Below are positions 16,844 through 25,324 of a DNA stretch of 64,000 nt, one piece after another. Location: the NCBI RefSeq assembly GCF_015704865.1, contig NZ_JADQTO010000019.1, forward strand, positions 1-64,000. The letters are read 5' to 3'. The notes below the pieces were generated by a model. It had not been told where the DNA came from and did no database searches. It saw nothing but the letters and a program-made list of their open reading frames with translations. A program made the translations under genes and the position numbers. This stretch comes from Actinoplanes aureus. Lineage in GTDB: Bacteria > Actinomycetota > Actinomycetes > Mycobacteriales > Micromonosporaceae. Numbering within the stretch: the first letter of the stretch is position 1; each line of letters starts with the position of its first letter.

Positions 16844-17570
16844 GAGGCGAACGGCACAGCGGGTCGAGGGCCCGGCAAACCTCGCGGATGTCGCTGCCGA
16901 CCGCCGTGGCCAGGATGCCCGGGCCGGCCAGCGGCATCACGGCGGCGTTCGGCCCGGCGATGCCGGGTGCCGGCAGATCGGACCCGGCGGCCACCAGGGT
17001 GCCCACCGCCTGTCCACCGCCGAGCACCGCGGCGCCGTCCCACCCCGGCGCTCGAGGCCCGACGGTCAGCTCGTGGCGGTACAGGGTGGTGCCGGCATAC
17101 GAGATCAGCGCGTCCGCCCGTACATCGCCGGGTTCTTCACCGTGCCGGCCGCACACCAGATCGTCGCGCCACAGCAGCGACCCGCCGGCTTCGACCGCGA
17201 CCCGGGTGATCGCGACATGGTCGCAGCCGGCCGCCGCGATCAGCGGCTCCGGCAGCCAGCGCAGCGTGGCGCCGGCCGCCACCGTCGCGGTGACCGTCAG
17301 CCGCGAGGCCGGCGCCGGCCGGCCGGGCAGCGCGAGCGACGCCGCCACGCTGAGCATCTCCAGCCAGGCGCCCGGCCCGACCTCGATGTCCAGCCGCAGG
17401 TCGTCGCCGCGTAGCGGCCCGGCCGCGCCGCCCACCAGGTGGACGATCGGCCGGCCATCGCCGCGCCGCCCGGTGCGGCGCAGCAGCAGCGGTGACTCGC
17501 CGTGCAGTACGGCCAGCCGGGTGCCCCCGCGCCCGTCGGACTCCGCGACGATGTGTGCCCTGGCCCGCAT
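16824..17570 (-). CDS. ureD: Urease accessory protein UreD
   Basis: This 248-residue protein is the UreD/UreH chaperone. It binds apo-urease together with UreF and UreG and helps deliver nickel. The family pattern is visible in LHGESPLLLRRTG near the N-terminus, LPEPLIAAAGCDH around residue 110 and GGSLLWRDDLVCGR around residue 135. It is somewhat shorter than the usual 270-280 residues. It is the last gene of the minus-strand urease operon and starts 3 bases after the ureG stop codon. Confidence 0.88.
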   Translation of the reverse strand: MRARAHIVAESDGRGGTRLAVLHGESPLLLRRTGRRGDGRPIVHLVGGAAGPLRGDDLRLDIEVGPGAWLEMLSVAASLALPGRPAPASRLTVTATVAAGATLRWLPEPLIAAAGCDHVAITRVAVEAGGSLLWRDDLVCGRHGEEPGDVRADALISYAGTTLYRHELTVGPRAPGWDGAAVLGGGQAVGTLVAAGSDLPAPGIAGPNAAVMPLAGPGILATAVGSDIREVCRALDPLCRSPLIPVPG

Positions 17571-17573
17571 CCG

Positions 17574-18272
17574 TCAGACCCGCGACGCCACCAGACCGCG
17601 GATCCAGCTGGCGACCGGGGTCGCCGCCTTGTCCTCGGCCAGCGAGAGGAACACCGTCGGCAGGTCACCGCGCCGTGCCGCGGCGTCGCGTTCCATCACC
17701 GACAGATCCGCGCCGACGAGCGGAGCCAGATCCGTCTTGTTGATCACGAGCAGGTCGGCGGTGGTCACGCCCGGGCCGCCCTTGCGCGGCACCTTGTCCC
17801 CACCGGCCACGTCCACCACGAAGATCTGCTGGTCGATCAGACCCTTGCTGAACGTCGCGGTCAGGTTGTCGCCGCCGCTCTCCACCAGCACCAGGTCCAG
17901 CGGCCCGAGTGCGGCCTCCAGGTCTTCGACCGCGTCCAGGTTCGCCGAGATGTCGTCCCGGATCGCCGTGTGCGGGCAGCATCCGGTCTCCACCGCGCGG
18001 ATCCGCTCGGCCGGCAGTACGCCGTTGCGCAGCAGGAAGTCCGCGTCCTCGGTGGTGTAGATGTCGTTCGTCACCACGGCCAGCCGCAGTTCCGCCCCGA
18101 GCGCCCGGCACAACGCCGCGACCAGCGCGGTCTTGCCGGACCCCACCGGACCGCCGATCCCGACGCGCAGTGCGCGGGCTCCGGTGTGCAGCGGGGCGTG
18201 CGGATCCACACCCGGTTCGGGATGGGTGTGCGGGGTTTCGTCGGGGCCGTGTTCGTGCAGGTCAGGATGCAA
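17574..18272 (-). CDS. ureG: Urease accessory GTPase UreG
   Basis: This 232-residue SIMIBI-class GTPase powers nickel insertion into urease. The P-loop GPVGSGKT lies at about residues 41-48. The nickel-binding CPH motif is in [12 protein letters not shown], followed by ESGGDNL and NKTDLAP (the guanine-specificity NKxD). The N-terminus is rich in His, Asp and Pro ([20 protein letters not shown]) and could store or bind nickel, which may offset the missing ureE. I place the start at TTG 18272, inside the end of ureF, with GGAGG 9 bases upstream. The longer open frame into ureF has no support. Confidence 0.93.
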   Translation of the reverse strand: MHPDLHEHGPDETPHTHPEPGVDPHAPLHTGARALRVGIGGPVGSGKTALVAALCRALGAELRLAVVTNDIYTTEDADFLLRNGVLPAERIRAVETGCCPHTAIRDDISANLDAVEDLEAALGPLDLVLVESGGDNLTATFSKGLIDQQIFVVDVAGGDKVPRKGGPGVTTADLLVINKTDLAPLVGADLSVMERDAAARRGDLPTVFLSLAEDKAATPVASWIRGLVASRV

Positions 18273-18909
18273 AGAGACGCACCTCCCAGGTGGCGTGGTG
18301 CTCGGCGCCGATGTCGAGCAGGGGAGCGCCCGCGGCCGGCAGTTCGTCGACCGGGTCACCGGACCGTTCCGCGGCGACCGCCGCGACCCGGTCACATTCA
18401 GGGGCAAGCCGCGCCAGGAGCGCGTGCACCGCGTACGGATCAAGACCAAGAAGCCGGACCGCCGCACTGGCCGGACCGGTGATGCTGCCGTGCGCCGCCG
18501 CAACCGCCACCTCGACGGGCGACAGCCCGGCGGCCGCCGCCAGCGCGCCCAGCGCAACCGGCTGATGCGGCTCCCGCCCGACCGCCGCCGGCAAGGTCCA
18601 CATCGCCCGCCCAGCCCGCAGCAACGCCCGCCCTTGCGCCCGCGACGCCCGACGCAGACCGGGCGACGGAGTACGCGCGTCCAGGCCCAGATCGAGCTCC
18701 GAGAAACGAGTCACATCCGCACAGGCCGCCGCAGCAAAAGCCGCCGACACGAGTCCACCGGTGGCGAGCTTCCCTCGAAGAAACCCGTCCAGCCCGCTGA
18801 TCTCTTTCACCCGCCCAGCCGCCACCTGAGCTTCCAGCCCACCCGAATGCGCATGCCCACCCGACGGCAACCGCCCATCAGCAAGCAACAGCAGGGTCGC
18901 CAAACTCAT
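18262..18909 (-). CDS. ureF: Urease accessory protein UreF
   Basis: This 215-residue all-alpha protein acts with UreD and UreG in urease activation, where it controls UreG GTPase activity. The typical N-terminal [20 protein letters not shown] segment is present at about residues 5-24. The ATG at 18909 follows the ureC-ureF spacer. The 3' end overlaps the ureG start by 11 bases, which implies coupled translation. Identification rests on both the sequence and the operon. Confidence 0.88.
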   Translation of the reverse strand: MSLATLLLLADGRLPSGGHAHSGGLEAQVAAGRVKEISGLDGFLRGKLATGGLVSAAFAAAACADVTRFSELDLGLDARTPSPGLRRASRAQGRALLRAGRAMWTLPAAVGREPHQPVALGALAAAAGLSPVEVAVAAAHGSITGPASAAVRLLGLDPYAVHALLARLAPECDRVAAVAAERSGDPVDELPAAGAPLLDIGAEHHATWEVRLFAS

Positions 18910-18948
18910 AGCGCAACCTCGCGGCACCCCGCCCAGCCGGGCAAGGTC

Positions 18949-19014
18949 TTCGGCGGGTGATGGCCCACGCAGGGATCAAGCCGGACCGCCCGGAGTGGGC
19001 CATCACCCGCCGAA
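18949..19014. repeat. Perfect 20-bp inverted repeat between ureC and ureF
   Basis: The 20-base arm at 18949-18968 is the exact complement of 18995-19014, with a 26-base loop. On the minus strand it starts 19 bases after the ureC stop codon. There is no U-tract. In the transcript it would form a very stable stem that could weaken read-through to ureFGD or protect the 3' end of the ureABC message. The loop shows no recognised motif. Confidence 0.75.
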
Positions 19015-19033
19015 AACCGCCCCTGCTCGCGCA

Positions 19034-20752
19034 TTAGAACAGGAAATACCGCTGAGCCATGGGCAACGACTCGACCGGGGAGGGCTCGATGACCGACCCA
19101 TCGATCCGGACCTCGAACGTATCCGCCTTGACCTCGATCCGGGGCAGAGCGTCGTTGAGCGGCATGTCCGCCTTGCCCACCGACCGCGTGTCGCCCACCG
19201 GAACAAGGGCCCGCTTGACGCCGATCCGGTCGTTGAGCAGCGCGTCGATCGCCGCCGGCGCGACGAACGCCACGGAGGTCTGTGCCGGCACCACGCCGTA
19301 CGCGCCGAACATCGGCCGGGGAAGCATCGGCTGGGGCGTCGGGATGGAGGCGTTCGCGTCGCCCATCTGCGCGTACGCGATCATGCCGCCCTTGATCACC
19401 AGCGCCGGGCGTACCCCGAAGAAGACCGGGTCCCACAGCACCAGATCGGCCAGCTTCCCCGGCTCGACCGAGCCCACATGGGCGTCCATGCCGTGTGCGA
19501 TGGCGGGGCAGATGGTGTATTTCGCAACGTAACGGCGAGCCCGGTTGTTGTCCGCGGCGCCGTCGCCCGGCGCCGCACCGCGGCGCTCCTTCATGACGTG
19601 CGCGGTCTGCCAGGTACGGGTGATCACCTCGCCCACCCGCCCCATCGCCTGCGAGTCCGAACCGATCATCGAGATCGCGCCCAGGTCGTGCAGGTAGTCC
19701 TCGGTGGCCATGGTGGACGGCCGGATCCGGCTCTCGGCGAAGGCCAGGTCCTCCGGCACGGCCGAGTTCAGGTGGTGGCAGACCATCAGCATGTCGAGGT
19801 GCTCGCTGAGGGTGTTGCGGGTGTACGGCCGGGTCGGGTTGGTCGACGACGGCAGGATGTTCGGGTGCGACGCGACGGTGATGATGTCCGGCGCGTGGCC
19901 GCCGCCCGCTCCTTCGGTGTGGTACGCGTGGATCGACCGTCCCGCGATCGCCCGCAGCGTCTCCTCGACGAAGCCGGCCTCGTTCAGCGTGTCGGTGTGG
20001 ATCGCCACCTGCACCCCGGAGGCGTCGGCCACGCCTAGGCAGGCGTCGATCGCGGCCGGGGTGGTGCCCCAGTCCTCGTGCAGCTTGAAGCCGCCGGCAC
20101 CGCCGCGCAGCTGCTCCCACAGCGACTCGGCGGACATGGTGTTGCCCTTGCCGAGCAGGAGAACGTTTATCGGCCAGCTGTCCAGCGACTCCATCATCCG
20201 GGCGAGGTGCCACGCGTTCGGGGTGACCGTGGTGGCCTTGGTGCCTTCGGCCGGCCCGGTGCCGCCGCCGATGATCGTGGTGATGCCGGAGGCGAGCGCG
20301 GTGTCCAGGATGGTCGGGCTGATCAGGTGCACGTGGCTGTCGATCGCGCCGGCCGTGAGGATCTTGCCGTTACCGGCGATGATCTCGGTGCCGGCGCCGA
20401 TCACCAGGCCGGGGTGCACACCGTCCATGGTGTCCGGGTTGCCGGCCTTGCCGATCGCCACGATCAGGCCGTCGCGGATGCCGACGTCGGCCTTGATGAC
20501 GCCCCAGTGGTCGAGGACGATCACGCCGGTGATCACGGTGTCCGGGGTGCCCTCGGCGCGGGTGGCGCGGGACTGGCCCATCGACTCGCGGATCACCTTG
20601 CCACCGCCGAAGACGACCTCGTCACCGGGTCTCGGCCCGGCGCTGCGGTCCTCCTCGATCTCGATGAGCAGGTTGGTGTCGGCGAGCCGGACCCGGTCGC
20701 CGGTGGTGGGTCCGTAGAGGGCGGCGTACCGGCCACGATCCAATGTGGTCAT
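19034..20752 (-). CDS. ureC: Urease subunit alpha
   Basis: This 572-residue catalytic subunit hydrolyses urea to ammonia and carbamate. The nickel and active-site segments are visible: DSHVHLISP near residue 135, [12 protein letters not shown] with the carbamylated lysine at about residue 223, HTDTLNE near 250, [14 protein letters not shown] around 275-290 and MVCHHLN near 325. The length is the normal 570. It is coupled to ureB by an ATGA overlap. Confidence 0.97.
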   Translation of the reverse strand: MTTLDRGRYAALYGPTTGDRVRLADTNLLIEIEEDRSAGPRPGDEVVFGGGKVIRESMGQSRATRAEGTPDTVITGVIVLDHWGVIKADVGIRDGLIVAIGKAGNPDTMDGVHPGLVIGAGTEIIAGNGKILTAGAIDSHVHLISPTILDTALASGITTIIGGGTGPAEGTKATTVTPNAWHLARMMESLDSWPINVLLLGKGNTMSAESLWEQLRGGAGGFKLHEDWGTTPAAIDACLGVADASGVQVAIHTDTLNEAGFVEETLRAIAGRSIHAYHTEGAGGGHAPDIITVASHPNILPSSTNPTRPYTRNTLSEHLDMLMVCHHLNSAVPEDLAFAESRIRPSTMATEDYLHDLGAISMIGSDSQAMGRVGEVITRTWQTAHVMKERRGAAPGDGAADNNRARRYVAKYTICPAIAHGMDAHVGSVEPGKLADLVLWDPVFFGVRPALVIKGGMIAYAQMGDANASIPTPQPMLPRPMFGAYGVVPAQTSVAFVAPAAIDALLNDRIGVKRALVPVGDTRSVGKADMPLNDALPRIEVKADTFEVRIDGSVIEPSPVESLPMAQRYFLF

Positions 20753-21159
20753 CGCGGGCTCCCGTTGTGCTCGCCCTCGCCGGTGTCCTCGTCCAGGGAG
20801 CCGGCCGGTTCGATGTCGGTGGGGTCGGGTCCGGGTGCCGCCGCCGGCCGGTCGAGCGCGCCGCCGGCCAGGCCGCGCAGGCCGGGCACGACACGTGCGC
20901 CGGCGAGCGCCACCAGGGTGATGTCGCGTGGGATGCCCGGCTCGAAGCGGACCGAGGTGCCGGCCGGAATGGCCAGCCGGTGGCCCCAGGCGGCCGCGCG
21001 GTCGAACTCGAGGGCCGCGTTGGACTCGGCGAAGTGGAAGTGCGAGCCGACCTGAACCGGGCGGTCGCCGGTGTTGCGCACGGTCAGGGCAACGGTGGGG
21101 CGGCCCGGGTTGATCTCGATGTCGCCCTCGCCGAACAGGATCTCGCCGGGGATCGTCAT
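20749..21159 (-). CDS. ureB: Urease subunit beta
   Basis: This 136-residue structural subunit of urease carries the usual core ([44 protein letters not shown]). A C-terminal extension of about 30 residues is rich in Pro, Asp and Glu; typical UreB has 100-110 residues. It overlaps ureA and ureC by ATGA junctions on both sides. Confidence 0.95.
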   Translation of the reverse strand: MTIPGEILFGEGDIEINPGRPTVALTVRNTGDRPVQVGSHFHFAESNAALEFDRAAAWGHRLAIPAGTSVRFEPGIPRDITLVALAGARVVPGLRGLAGGALDRPAAAPGPDPTDIEPAGSLDEDTGEGEHNGSPR

Positions 21160-21458
21160 GAGATCGGCCCGTGCACGGTGACCAGCTTCGTGCCGTCCGG
21201 GAAGGTGGCCTCGACCTGCACCTCGGCCAGCATCTCGGGTACGCCGTCGAGCACGTCCTGGCGGGTCAGCACCCGCCGGCCGGCGTCCATCAGCTCAGCG
21301 ACGGTACGCCCGTCGCGCGCCCCTTCGAGCAGGAACGCGGTGATGATCGCGGTGGCTTCCGGGTAGTTGAGCCGCAGACCTCGTTCGCGCCTGCGCCGGG
21401 CGACATCCGCGGCGACGTGGATGAGCAGGCGTTCCTGCTCGTGCTGGCTGAGGAACAA
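21156..21458 (-). CDS. ureA: Urease subunit gamma
   Basis: This 100-residue subunit matches the standard length of UreA. Visible family segments are [20 protein letters not shown] and [20 protein letters not shown]. The start is TTG at 21458, with a textbook AGGAGG 6 bases upstream and no competing ATG or GTG. It is the first gene of the operon. The 120 bases upstream, before the tetR stop, hold a TTTGATCAAA palindrome at 21524-21533 that may belong to the promoter. Confidence 0.93.
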   Translation of the reverse strand: MFLSQHEQERLLIHVAADVARRRRERGLRLNYPEATAIITAFLLEGARDGRTVAELMDAGRRVLTRQDVLDGVPEMLAEVQVEATFPDGTKLVTVHGPIS

Positions 21459-21578
21459 AAGAGACCTCCTGATCGCGCCCCGGAATGCTCGCAGGTGGAA
21501 GTTTCGGACGTGTTACCCGGCGCTTTGATCAAATCACGCGGACCGGTCACACGCAGGCTTTGTTCGAAGCGCGCGGGC

Positions 21579-22154
21579 TTAGTTCAAAGCGCGAGCGGCT
21601 ACGCCGTCGATCAGCAGTTCCACGGCGAGGGCGAACCCGGTGTCGTCGGCCTCGCCGTCCCCGACGAGCCGGCGCATCGTCCCGTTCACCTCGGTGTGCA
21701 GCAGCCCGCCGACCAGCACGGCGAGGACGGCGCCGGTGCGCTCCACCTCGGACTCGGCGAGCCCGGCGCTGCGCAGCACGGTGCAGAGGGTGCGCCACAT
21801 CGGACCGTCGCGCCGGATGACGTCGTCGGTCGCGAAGGCGTACCGGATGAGGTTGCGGTGGGCCAGGCTGAGCTCGCGGAACTCGTACGCCAGCCGGCGC
21901 AACTGCTCCTGCCAGGTGCCCTCGCCGACCTCGATGTGCTCGGCGCCCCGGGTGATCAGCCGGGTGAGCCCGTCGAGCAGCGCCGCCTTGTTCTCCACGT
22001 GGTGGTAGATCGACATCGGGTTGACGCCCAGGTCGGCGGCGAGTTTGCGCATGCTGAGCGACTCGACGCCCTCGGCATCCACGATGCGCAGCGCGGCTTG
22101 GAGGATCCCGTCCTTTGTCAACCGTTGATCAACCGGTTTTGCGCCCTCAGCCAT
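21579..22154 (-). CDS. TetR-family repressor of the P450 fusion gene
   Basis: This 191-residue protein has an N-terminal TetR helix-turn-helix (ILQAALRIVDAEGVESLSMR, VNPMSIYHHVENKAAL) at about residues 12-62 and a TetR-type C-terminal ligand domain. The ATG at 22154 appears leaderless: TACCAT on the minus strand ends 7 bases before it. It is divergent from the P450-reductase gene, with two palindromic operators between. The layout recalls BM3R1 and CYP102A1 of Bacillus megaterium, where a TetR-type repressor is relieved by fatty acids. The same logic here is inference. Confidence 0.9.
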   Translation of the reverse strand: MAEGAKPVDQRLTKDGILQAALRIVDAEGVESLSMRKLAADLGVNPMSIYHHVENKAALLDGLTRLITRGAEHIEVGEGTWQEQLRRLAYEFRELSLAHRNLIRYAFATDDVIRRDGPMWRTLCTVLRSAGLAESEVERTGAVLAVLVGGLLHTEVNGTMRRLVGDGEADDTGFALAVELLIDGVAARALN

Positions 22155-22185
22155 ACGCCGTATGGTAGCGCCATACACCGTATGG
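22151..22185. promoter_or_regulatory. Twin palindromic operators between tetR and the P450 gene
   Basis: CCATACGCCGTATGG at 22151-22165 and CCATACACCGTATGG at 22171-22185 are near-perfect palindromes, 20 bases apart centre to centre (two helical turns). The first covers the tetR start codon and a likely P450 -10 box (TATGGT at 22161-22166, with TTTGCG at 22138-22143 as -35). The second covers the probable transcription start of the P450 gene. A bound TetR pair would shut off both genes. Confidence 0.8.
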
Positions 22186-22200
22186 CTGAGGAGGTACGCC

Positions 22201-25200
22201 GTGACCGCCGCGATTCCCGCTCCGCGCGGGCTCCCGATCGTGGGCAATGGACTGCAGGTTCCGGTGGAAGGCAACCATCGTTTCTTCGCCGATCTGGCGG
22301 CGCAGCACCCCGCGGGTCTGTTCAAGCTCAACCTGGCCGGCCGGCACGTCGTGTTCGTTCACGACCCCGACCTGGTGGCCGAGGTCTGCGACGAGACGCG
22401 CTTCTACAAGCCGGTCGACGGGCCGCTCGCCGAGGTGCGGGAGTTCGCCGGTGACGGGCTCTTCACCGCCCGGGAGGACGAGGCGGTCTGGGGTCAGGCG
22501 CACCGGATCCTTCTCTCGGCGTTCAGTCAGCGCTCGATGAAGGCGTACTTCCCGCAGATGCTCGCGGTCGCCGACGGCCTGGTCCGGGCATGGGAGGGAC
22601 GCGCCGAGGTCGACGTCACCGATGACATGACCCGTCTGACCCTGGACACCATCGCGCTGGCCGGCTTCGGGCAGTCGTTCAAGTCCTTCGAGCAGCCGGC
22701 ACTGCACCCGTTCCTGCAGGCCATGGGCAATGCTCTGACCGAGGTGATGCACCGGGCGCGGCAACTTCCGGTGGTCACCAGCCTCAAGCGCAAGGCCGAT
22801 TCCAGGTACCGATCCGACATCGCGATCATGCAGGACACGGTCGACGAGGTCATCCGCGCCCGGCGCTCCTCCGGTGAGAAGTCGAACGACCTGCTCGGGC
22901 TGATGCTCGACGCCACCGACCCGGTCACCGGCGAGCGGCTCTCCGACGAGAACATCCGCAACCAGGTGCTCACCTTCCTCATCGCCGGGCACGAGACCAC
23001 CAGCGGCACCCTCTCGTTCGCGCTGCACCTGCTGCTGCGCAACCCGCACGTGCTGGCCCAGGCGTACGCCGAGGTGGACCGGATGCTGCCCGGCGACACC
23101 GTGCCCACCTACGAGACGATCATGAAGCTGGACGTGATCCCGCGGATCCTGGACGAGACGCTGCGGCTGCTGTCGCCGATCCCGTTCATCGGTCTGGCGT
23201 CCCGCTCCGCGACGGTGCTCGGCGGGAAGTATCCGGTTCCCGCTCACCAGAAGATCGGCGTGCTGCTGAAGCCGCTGCACACCAACCCCGCGGCCTGGCC
23301 CGACCCGGAGACCTTCGACATCGACCGGTGGCTGCCGGAACGCAAGGCCGCGCAGCATCCGCACGCGTACAAGCCGTTCGGCAACGGCGAGCGCGCCTGC
23401 ATCGGCCGGCAGTTCGCGCTCACCGAGGCCCGGCTCGCGCTCGCCATGGTGCTCCAGCGATTCGCGATCGCCGACCCGGAGGGTCACCGGCTGACCATCA
23501 AGCAGACCCTGACGATCAAGCCCGAGGACTTCCGGCTGCGGCTTCGCCTCCGCAAGGATCATGAGCGCCTGGTGGTCGCGGACCGGCCTTCGGCGCCGGC
23601 TCCGGAGGTGGCCGAGGTTCAAGCGCCGGGGGTACGGATGAGCGTCGCCTACGGGTCGAACCTGGGCACCTCGGAAGACCTGGCTCAGCAGGTCGCCGAT
23701 CGGGCCCGGCGCTCCGGTTTCGACGTCACCGTGCGGACCCTCGACGACCTCGCCGCCGATCTTCCCGGTGACGGCCTGCTGGTCGTCGTCACGTCCAGCT
23801 ACAACGGCAAGGCGCCGGACAACGCGCAGCTCTTCGACGAGCTGGAGATCCGGCCCGGAAGCCTGGACTCGGTCCGGTACGCGGTGCTCGGCAACGGCAA
23901 CACGCAATGGGCGACGTATCAGGCGTACCCCAAGCGGGTTTTCGCCAAGCTCGCGGCGGCGGGAGGGACGCCGCTGGTGGAGCGCGGCGAGACGGACGCG
24001 TCCGGTGACTTCGACGGCATGGCGACCGCCTGGATGGACAAGCTGTGGACGACCCTGGCCGCGTCCTTCGGTGCGGTCACCCCGGCCGCGGCGGGTCCGC
24101 GTTACCAGGTGGAAGTGCTGGGCGAGGATCAGATCCGGCCGGCCGTGGTGTCGGCGCAGGCGTACCCGATCAGCGTCGTCGCGGTCGAGGAACTGGTCGG
24201 CGATCCGGCGGGCCTGTGGGACTTCCGCCGGGAGGCGCCCCGGCCGGGCGTCAAGGCGATCACCGTACGCGTACCGGACGGTGTCACCTACGCCGCCGGC
24301 GACCACCTCGCGGTGTACGCGAAGAACGACCCGGAGCTGGTCGACTGGGCGTTGCGCACCCTGCGCGTCAACCGGGACCTGGTGGTCCGGCTGAGTCAGG
24401 ACGGCGAGCGGCCGACCGGGCTGCCGATCGGTGTGCCGGTCACGGCCCGTCTGCTGCTCACCGAGTTCGTCGAGCTCCAGGAACCGGCCACCCGCGGGCA
24501 GATCGCCACGCTCGCGGAGCACACCGGGTGCCCGTGGACGACCCGGCAGCTGTCGGATGTCGCCGAGCGTCTCTCGGTGCTCCAGCTCCTGGACCGGTTC
24601 CCGGCGATCGAGCTGCCGTTCGGGGTCTTCCTGGAGCTGGTCGGCACGATCCGGCCGCGCTTCTACTCGATCTCGTCGTCACCGCGGATCGACCCGCGGC
24701 TGGTGACGATCACGGTGGGGCTGGTGGACGGGCCGTCGCGTACCGGAAACGGCCGCTACCGGGGCATGTGCTCGCAGTACCTGGCCCGGCTCCGGCCCGG
24801 TGACGTCTTCTACGGCCACGTCCGGGTGCCGGCGCCGCCCTTCCGTCCGCCGGCCGACCCGGCCACGCCGATGATCCTGATCGGTCCCGGGACCGGGTTC
24901 GCGCCGCTTCGCGGCTTCCTTCAGGAGCGTGCCCTGCTGCCGTCCCGCGGTCCGGCGATGCTCTTCTACGGGTGCCGCCACCCCTCGCACGACTGGCTGT
25001 ACCGCGACGAGGTGCGGCAGTGGGAGTCCGACGGCGTCCTGGAGTTGCACCTGGCGTTCTCGGCGGTGCCGGAGCATCCGTACCGCTTCGTCCAGGAGGC
25101 GCTCGCGGAAGCCGGCGACCGGGTGTGGGCGCTGCTGGAACAGGGCGCCCACGTCTACCTCTGCGGCGACGGTGCCCGGATGGCCCCGGCCGTACGCGGC

Positions 25201-25311
25201 GAACTGCTGGCGCTGCACCGGCGGCACACCGGCGCCACGGCTGAGCAGGCCGAGGTGTGGTTGCGGTCGCTGGAGGCGTCCGGCCGCTACCAGCAGGACG
25301 TCTTCGCCTGA
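22201..25311 (+). CDS. Self-sufficient cytochrome P450-reductase fusion (CYP102 type)
   Basis: This 1,036-residue protein joins a P450 haem domain (1-455) to a FMN/FAD/NADPH reductase, like P450 BM3, and would hydroxylate fatty acids or similar compounds with NADPH and oxygen. Seen in the sequence: GDGLFTAR (equivalent of BM3 Phe87) near residue 88, I-helix AGHETT at about 262-267, EXXR in DETLRLL, haem-binding FGNGERACIGR with Cys400, FMN-binding YGSNLGTSEDLA from about 483, FAD-binding RFYSISSSPR near 820 and NADPH-binding GPGTGFAPLRGF near 900. GTG at 22201 has GAGGAGG 6 bases upstream. The divergent TetR gene is its likely regulator. The natural substrate is unknown. Confidence 0.96.
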   Translation: MTAAIPAPRGLPIVGNGLQVPVEGNHRFFADLAAQHPAGLFKLNLAGRHVVFVHDPDLVAEVCDETRFYKPVDGPLAEVREFAGDGLFTAREDEAVWGQAHRILLSAFSQRSMKAYFPQMLAVADGLVRAWEGRAEVDVTDDMTRLTLDTIALAGFGQSFKSFEQPALHPFLQAMGNALTEVMHRARQLPVVTSLKRKADSRYRSDIAIMQDTVDEVIRARRSSGEKSNDLLGLMLDATDPVTGERLSDENIRNQVLTFLIAGHETTSGTLSFALHLLLRNPHVLAQAYAEVDRMLPGDTVPTYETIMKLDVIPRILDETLRLLSPIPFIGLASRSATVLGGKYPVPAHQKIGVLLKPLHTNPAAWPDPETFDIDRWLPERKAAQHPHAYKPFGNGERACIGRQFALTEARLALAMVLQRFAIADPEGHRLTIKQTLTIKPEDFRLRLRLRKDHERLVVADRPSAPAPEVAEVQAPGVRMSVAYGSNLGTSEDLAQQVADRARRSGFDVTVRTLDDLAADLPGDGLLVVVTSSYNGKAPDNAQLFDELEIRPGSLDSVRYAVLGNGNTQWATYQAYPKRVFAKLAAAGGTPLVERGETDASGDFDGMATAWMDKLWTTLAASFGAVTPAAAGPRYQVEVLGEDQIRPAVVSAQAYPISVVAVEELVGDPAGLWDFRREAPRPGVKAITVRVPDGVTYAAGDHLAVYAKNDPELVDWALRTLRVNRDLVVRLSQDGERPTGLPIGVPVTARLLLTEFVELQEPATRGQIATLAEHTGCPWTTRQLSDVAERLSVLQLLDRFPAIELPFGVFLELVGTIRPRFYSISSSPRIDPRLVTITVGLVDGPSRTGNGRYRGMCSQYLARLRPGDVFYGHVRVPAPPFRPPADPATPMILIGPGTGFAPLRGFLQERALLPSRGPAMLFYGCRHPSHDWLYRDEVRQWESDGVLELHLAFSAVPEHPYRFVQEALAEAGDRVWALLEQGAHVYLCGDGARMAPAVRGELLALHRRHTGATAEQAEVWLRSLEASGRYQQDVFA

Positions 25312-25324
25312 CATCCCGGCCCGC

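Noticed and set aside
21562-21593. Direct repeat GTTCGAAGCGCG/GTTCAAAGCGCG 20 bases apart near the tetR 3' end
   Set aside because: It partly lies in the tetR coding end and has no clear partner gene; likely chance similarity.
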